From NCBI GenBank assembly GCA_017999135.1, contig JAGOBT010000155.1, positions 1 to 7,292 on the forward strand: 7,292 nt of DNA, written 5' to 3'. The stretch's first letter is position 1; the number at the start of each line of letters is the position of its first letter. The stretch comes from Burkholderiaceae bacterium. GTDB taxonomy: Bacteria > Pseudomonadota > Gammaproteobacteria > Burkholderiales > Burkholderiaceae_C. The notes under the pieces are model-generated. The model did no database searches. It was not told the origin of the DNA and saw nothing but the letters and a program-made list of their open reading frames with translations. The translations under genes and the position numbers were made by a program. Below, in pieces: positions 6,191 to 7,292 of the stretch.

Positions 6191-7292
6191 GTGACCGAAC
6201 CCGACAGCACCGGCGAACCGCTGCCTTTCCAGGGCCTGAAGGTGCTGGACTGCGCCAGCTTCATCGCTGCACCGGTGGCGGCCACGCTGCTGGCCGACCT
6301 GGGCGCCGACGTGGTCAAGATCGAGCCGCCCGACGGCGACCCGCACCGCGCCCTGTACAAGGCGCTGGGCACGGTGCCCGACCCGGCCCAGGCCGACAAC
6401 AACTTCGTCTGGGACTTGAACAGCCGCCACAAGCGCAGCCTGGTGCTCGACCTGAAACAAGCCGCCGGCCAGGCCGTGCTGCACCGGCTGGCCGCACAGG
6501 CCGACGTGTTCATCACCAACCTGCCATTGCCGGTGCGCGTCCGCCTGGGCATCGATGCCGACACCCTGCTGGCGCTGAATCCGCGTCTGGTGGTGGCCTC
6601 GCTCACCGCCTATGGCGAAACCGGGCCCGAGGCCGCCAAGAGCGGCTTCGACGTCACCGCCTACTGGGCCCGCGCCGGCCTGATGGACATGGTGCGGGCC
6701 GACCACACCGCGCCCCCCACCCGCCCGGTGCCCGGCATGGGTGACCATCCCAGCGCGGTGACGCTGTTCGCCGCCATCGCCACCGCGCTGTACCGGCGCG
6801 AGCGCACCGGCCGCGGCGGCGTGGTCAGCACCTCGCTGATGGCCAATGGCCTGTGGTCCAACGCCATCCAGGTGCAGGCGCAATTGAGCGGGGTGCGCTA
6901 CGTGACCCGGCTGCCCCGCAGCCATACGCCCAACCCGCTGTCCAACATCTACCAGTGCCGCTGCGGCCGCTGGCTGAGCCTGGTGGTGCTGAACGAGGCG
7001 CGCCAGCTGGGTCCGCTGCTGTCCGCGCTGGGCCTGTCGCATTGGCAGGACGACCCGCGTCTGGCCAGCGCCGACAGCCGCACCCTGCACAACGCCGCCA
7101 TCATCGCTGCTTTCGACGAGGGCTTCGCCCGGCACGACCTGGCCACCTGGCGCGTCAAGCTCGATGCCGCCGGCATCACCTTCGGCGTGGTCGGCACGCT
7201 GGCCGACATCGACGACGACGCCCAGATGCGCGCCGCCGGCGCCCTGGTGCCCTACGGCCACCGCAGCGGCACCACGGTGGCCGCGCCGATCC
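6191..7292 (+). CDS. CaiB/BaiF (class III) CoA-transferase family protein, C-terminus beyond the window
   Basis: Class III CoA-transferases move CoA from an acyl-CoA donor to a free carboxylic acid through an aspartyl-CoA intermediate. The visible 367 residues begin with the family's opening pattern: FQGLKVLDCASFIAAPVAAT (13-32), then LLADLGADVVKIEPPDGDPHR (33-53). DLNSRHKRSLVLDLK (75-89) and VVASLTAYGETGP (134-146) are also typical. Asp154 in SGFDVTAYWARAGLM matches the catalytic Asp of CaiB and formyl-CoA transferase. ALYRRERTGRGGVVSTSL (199-216) is the usual segment at the interlocked-dimer core. The start is GTG6191, supported by AGGAG five bases upstream. It is divergent from the acyl-CoA dehydrogenase operon and could load CoA onto that pathway's carboxylic acid, but substrates in this family cannot be predicted from sequence. 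Most of the protein is present; the end is missing. Confidence 0.93.
   Translation, partial: MTEPDSTGEPLPFQGLKVLDCASFIAAPVAATLLADLGADVVKIEPPDGDPHRALYKALGTVPDPAQADNNFVWDLNSRHKRSLVLDLKQAAGQAVLHRLAAQADVFITNLPLPVRVRLGIDADTLLALNPRLVVASLTAYGETGPEAAKSGFDVTAYWARAGLMDMVRADHTAPPTRPVPGMGDHPSAVTLFAAIATALYRRERTGRGGVVSTSLMANGLWSNAIQVQAQLSGVRYVTRLPRSHTPNPLSNIYQCRCGRWLSLVVLNEARQLGPLLSALGLSHWQDDPRLASADSRTLHNAAIIAAFDEGFARHDLATWRVKLDAAGITFGVVGTLADIDDDAQMRAAGALVPYGHRSGTTVAAPI

Noticed and set aside
6143..7261. A 372-codon minus-strand frame opposite the CoA-transferase gene
   Set aside because: Shadow frame with low-complexity product; the plus strand encodes a clear CaiB/BaiF protein with a ribosome binding site.

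Overview
The window is very GC-rich, with G or C strongly preferred at third codon positions. Every long gene has close relatives in aerobic Betaproteobacteria or other high-GC Proteobacteria. I infer a Burkholderiales-type chromosome; no rRNA or marker gene is present to prove it. Coding density is high, and I see no tRNA, rRNA, insertion sequence, CRISPR array or prophage gene.

Layout, left to right: (1) a thiolase on the minus strand, cut by the left edge (1-797). (2) A 138-base divergent intergenic region holding a large imperfect inverted repeat (851-891). (3) A plus-strand pair with one base between them: a crotonase-fold enoyl-CoA isomerase-like protein (936-1745) and an APH-fold small-molecule kinase of the ACAD10/11 N-terminal type (1747-2817). 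(4) A convergent gap with a perfect 26-base palindrome, probably a bidirectional terminator (2877-2902). (5) On the minus strand, an overlapping two-gene module encoding a winged-helix/minimal nucleotidyltransferase protein (3323-3925) and a HEPN protein (2920-3357), resembling MNT-HEPN toxin-antitoxin pairs. (6) A minus-strand operon of an ACAD10/11-type acyl-CoA dehydrogenase (4653-5975) overlapping a DUF2889 protein (4015-4653). (7) A 215-base divergent region (5976-6190). (8) A class III (CaiB/BaiF) CoA-transferase on the plus strand with a GTG start, cut by the right edge (6191-7292).

The metabolic genes read as a set acting on acyl-CoA thioesters: a CoA-transferase to load CoA, a kinase and an acyl-CoA dehydrogenase-like enzyme to act on the acyl chain, an isomerase to move the double bond, and a thiolase for cleavage. 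The kinase and the dehydrogenase match the two domains that are fused in one polypeptide in human ACAD11 (and, with an extra HAD domain, in ACAD10). Those proteins and the bacterial levulinate enzymes LvaA/LvaC degrade 4-hydroxyacyl-CoAs by phosphorylating the hydroxyl and then removing phosphate. The most interesting reading is therefore a split, two-operon pathway for 4-hydroxy-acids (gamma-hydroxy acids, lactones) or a related hydroxyacyl-CoA. A DUF2889 protein is translationally linked to the dehydrogenase, and a toxin-antitoxin-like module sits between the two halves. The substrate is inference; the domain identities are well supported.
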